A stretch of 64,000 nucleotides of DNA from Rhodospirillales bacterium (GTDB lineage Bacteria > Pseudomonadota > Alphaproteobacteria > Rhodospirillales > JAPHRK01). The stretch spans positions 76,566 through 140,565 of the forward strand of contig JAPHRK010000002.1 in the NCBI GenBank assembly GCA_026196105.1, in the 5' to 3' direction. Positions 62,601 through 64,000 of the stretch are shown here, in pieces. Within the stretch, counting starts at the first letter, position 1. Each line of letters starts with the position of its first letter. The position numbers and the translations under genes were made by a program. The notes beneath the pieces were generated by a model. It saw nothing but the letters and a program-made list of their open reading frames with translations, made no database searches and was not told the origin of the DNA.

Positions 62601-64000
62601 CTAAACCTGGTGAAGGCGGACAACTACCAGGACATAAGGTTAACCAAACCATTGCGCGGGTACGTCACTCAACTCCCGGCGTGGGCTTGATCTCCCCTCC
62701 TCCGCACCATGACATCTATTCGATTGAGGATTTAGCTCAACTTATTCATGACCTCAAGAACGTTAATCCTGAGGCCCGTGTAAGTGTTAAGCTTGTATCT
62801 GAAGTCGGTGTTGGTACGGTTGCCGCAGGTGTTTCAAAAGCACATGCTGATCATGTAACTATTTCAGGTTATGATGGCGGCACAGGCGCAAGCCCTATCA
62901 CCTCAATTAAGCACGCTGGTTCACCATGGGAAATCGGCTTGGCAGAAACCCACCAAACCTTGGTTCTCAACGAACTTCGTGGACGGATCTCAGTCCAGGT
63001 TGATGGAGGGCTCCGCTCTGGGCGTGATGTTATTGTTGGCGCTCTATTAGGCGCTGATGAGTTTGGTTTTGCCACAGGCGCTTTGATTGCTGAAGGCTGT
63101 ATCATGATGCGTAAGTGTCACTTAAATACATGCCCTGTCGGTGTTGCAACACAAGACGAAGAATTACGTAAGCGCTTTACGGGCAAGCCTGAAGACGTCG
63201 TAAACTTCATGATGTACATGGCAGAAGAAGCGCGTGAGATCATGGCTGAAATGGGCTTCAGAACCTTCAATGAAATGATTGGTCGCTCAGATATGCTTGA
63301 GATGAACGAAGCCATCAGCCATTGGAAATCTGCAGGCCTGGATTATAGTAAAATTCTGCATAAACCGGAAGTCTCTGACGATGTAGCCATTCACTGGTGT
63401 GAAACTCAAGATCATGGACTGGATGCAGCCCTTGATAACGAGTTGATTAAGCAAGCTAAGCCAGCTTTGGAAAAACGTACCCCAGTCCAAATCGAAACAC
63501 CGATCAAAAACTACAATCGGACAGCTGGAGCCATGCTTTCAGGTGAAGTTGCTCGTCGGTTTGGTCTCGAAGGCTTGCCTGAAGATACCATTTCCATCAA
63601 ATTCAAAGGGATCGCCGGGCAAAGCTTTGGTGCCTTCTTGATGCAAGGTGTCACCGCAGAGCTAGCAGGCGCTGGCAACGATTATGTCGGTAAAGGTCTC
63701 TCTGGCGGTCGGATTGTGATTTACCCTGACCCAGAATGCCCTATTACCCCAACCGAAAACATTATTGCTGGTAACACCCTTCTGTACGGTGCGATCTCAG
63801 GCGAATGTTTCCTAGGGGGTGTCGCGGGTGAGCGTTTCGCCGTTCGGAACTCTGGCGCTGTTGCTGTTGTTGAAGGCTTAGGCGATCATGGTTGTGAATA
63901 TATGACAGGCGGCTGTGTTGTCGTCCTCGGTCAAACTGGTCGTAACTTTGCCGCAGGTATGAGCGGTGGTGTTGCTTATGTTCTTGATGAAGAAGGTGAT
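59699..64000 (+). CDS. gltB: Glutamate synthase large subunit (3' end beyond window)
   Basis: The frame is open from ATG 59699 (GGGAAG upstream) to the window edge, 1434 codons of an expected 1500 or so. The mature N-terminus should begin at C22 (HDACGIGF), the amidotransferase nucleophile. The synthase part has the FMN site and the 3Fe-4S cysteines in [16 protein letters not shown], with [13 protein letters not shown] and [13 protein letters not shown] ahead of it. The C-terminal glycine-rich beta-helix runs off the end. It combines glutamine and 2-oxoglutarate to two glutamates with GltD, not visible here. The 207-base gap upstream holds its promoter. Confidence 0.96.
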   Translation, partial: MNFKGLPSKRGLYDPINEHDACGIGFVADIKGRKSHKTIQQGLEILANLTHRGAVGADPLAGDGAGILIQIPDAYMREEFGKQGVTLPAVGDYAIGMVFLSKDPEARKTCEDAIEKYTLEEGQTFLGWRDLEVNSNVLGESVKKTEPTIRQFAISRGANIKELDEFQRKLLVIRKQTHRRIDLLEDNTLDDFYIVSLDAITLLYKGMTLADRVDLYYSELKDERMVSALAMVHQRFSTNTFPSWRLAQPFRMICHNGEINTLRGNINWMAARRQTMESELLGDDLEKLWPLIPEGQSDSACFDNALELLVAGGYSLAHAMMLLIPEAWDGNPLMDDERKAFYEYHSALMEPWDGPAAVAFSDGRQIGATLDRNGLRPARYVITDDDCIILASEEGVLDIPEKNIVKRWRLQPGKMLLIDLEKGTIIDDSDLKTELAKAKPYKRWLEETQMKLEDLPAEVSPMAPDNTTLLKRQQAFGYTQEDIKYFLEPMSLSGMDPVGSMGHDAPLAVLSNKSRLLYDYFKQNFAQVTNPPIDPIREELVMSLVSHVGPRPNLLGINEAGQNMRLEVRQPILTNADIEKIRHIENYYGGAFKTTTLDMCFEANEGAEGLEPALKALCQRAQYAVNEGYNIIVLSDRNVGLNRIPIPAALATSAVHHYLVRKGLRTSTGLVIETGEAREVHHFAVLAGYGAEAINPYLAFDTLTALRPSVADDMTDEDLHNRYVKAVGKGMLKVMSKMGISTYQSYCGAQIFDGVGLHSDFVKDYFTGTATTIEGVGIKEISEESVRRHQTACDTDQVYKNALDVGGFLAYRLRGEEHMWTPESIGTLQHAVRSSDYGKYKEYARMINEQDKRLMNLRGLFTIKKAAKPVPLDEVEAASEIVKRFATGAMSYGSISHEAHTNLAIAMNRIGGKSNSGEGGEERDRFKKLPNGDWMRSAIKQVASGRFGVTTEYLVNAADIQIKMAQGAKPGEGGQLPGHKVNQTIARVRHSTPGVGLISPPPHHDIYSIEDLAQLIHDLKNVNPEARVSVKLVSEVGVGTVAAGVSKAHADHVTISGYDGGTGASPITSIKHAGSPWEIGLAETHQTLVLNELRGRISVQVDGGLRSGRDVIVGALLGADEFGFATGALIAEGCIMMRKCHLNTCPVGVATQDEELRKRFTGKPEDVVNFMMYMAEEAREIMAEMGFRTFNEMIGRSDMLEMNEAISHWKSAGLDYSKILHKPEVSDDVAIHWCETQDHGLDAALDNELIKQAKPALEKRTPVQIETPIKNYNRTAGAMLSGEVARRFGLEGLPEDTISIKFKGIAGQSFGAFLMQGVTAELAGAGNDYVGKGLSGGRIVIYPDPECPITPTENIIAGNTLLYGAISGECFLGGVAGERFAVRNSGAVAVVEGLGDHGCEYMTGGCVVVLGQTGRNFAAGMSGGVAYVLDEEGD

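Overview
The window looks like chromosomal DNA of an AT-leaning alphaproteobacterium, probably a free-living aquatic member of the Rhodospirillales or a neighbouring order. The main support is the order trpG-trpD-trpC-moaC-moeA, which is usual in Alphaproteobacteria, together with an Lrp-type regulator divergent from a long putA, a class III CHASE2 adenylate cyclase, LptD and a Zur/ZnuABC locus. This placement is inference from gene order and protein style, not from a phylogeny. Coding density is high. One tRNA gene (Glu, TTC) is present and there is no rRNA. I saw no CRISPR array and no intact insertion sequence.

Layout. 1-4.6 kb: Nudix hydrolase and sulfur amino-acid metabolism (cysK, sseA, metC) with two small unknown genes. 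4.6-9.1 kb: a zinc-starvation island, with zur-znuC-znuB on the minus strand divergent from znuA-hisI-COG0523 GTPase, and a Zur-like palindrome between them. 9.1-13.1 kb: GFA-family protein, then glcB-glcG-iclR with a textbook IclR palindrome ahead of glcB. 13.2-15.0 kb: XRE-cupin regulator divergent from a BenE/YdcO transporter, with two identical operator-like repeats. 15.2-19.3 kb: trpGDC-moaC-moeA. 19.3-25.9 kb (minus): a lipoprotein, two tandem ABC exporter subunits with degenerate ATPase motifs, and an HlyD adaptor. 26-30.7 kb: ACT-domain protein, LptD, a LuxR response regulator, tRNA-Glu and a periplasmic binding protein. 30.8-36 kb: putR/putA and a Tat-exported agmatine deiminase-like protein.

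36-37.8 kb is an accessory pocket: a TIR domain fused to a PhnN/guanylate-kinase-like P-loop domain, followed by about 680 bases without a convincing gene that include a mobile-element-like end sequence. 37.8-40.4 kb: modABC, which with moaC/moeA covers molybdate uptake and cofactor synthesis. 40.5-46.8 kb: signalling genes (pseudo-receiver protein, small unknowns, LuxR regulator, four-PAS hybrid histidine kinase) and a compact, strongly palindromic noncoding stretch. 46.8-56.1 kb: hydrolase, SCP2 protein, a TolC channel, a CHASE2 adenylate cyclase with an unusual insertion, and a second type I secretion pair (ABC exporter with a Pro/Ala-rich tail, HlyD). 56.2-57.7 kb: MotA/MotB-type stator genes. 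57.8-59.5 kb: MBL hydrolase and a SAM hydrolase-family protein. 59.7-64 kb: gltB, running off the window end.

Most of the window is conserved housekeeping DNA. The strongest candidate for something undescribed is the TIR-kinase fusion at 36.0-37.1 kb. Next are the degenerate paired exporter at 20.7-24.7 kb, the structured noncoding region at 42.6-42.8 kb, and the repeat insertion in the CHASE2 domain of the cyclase.
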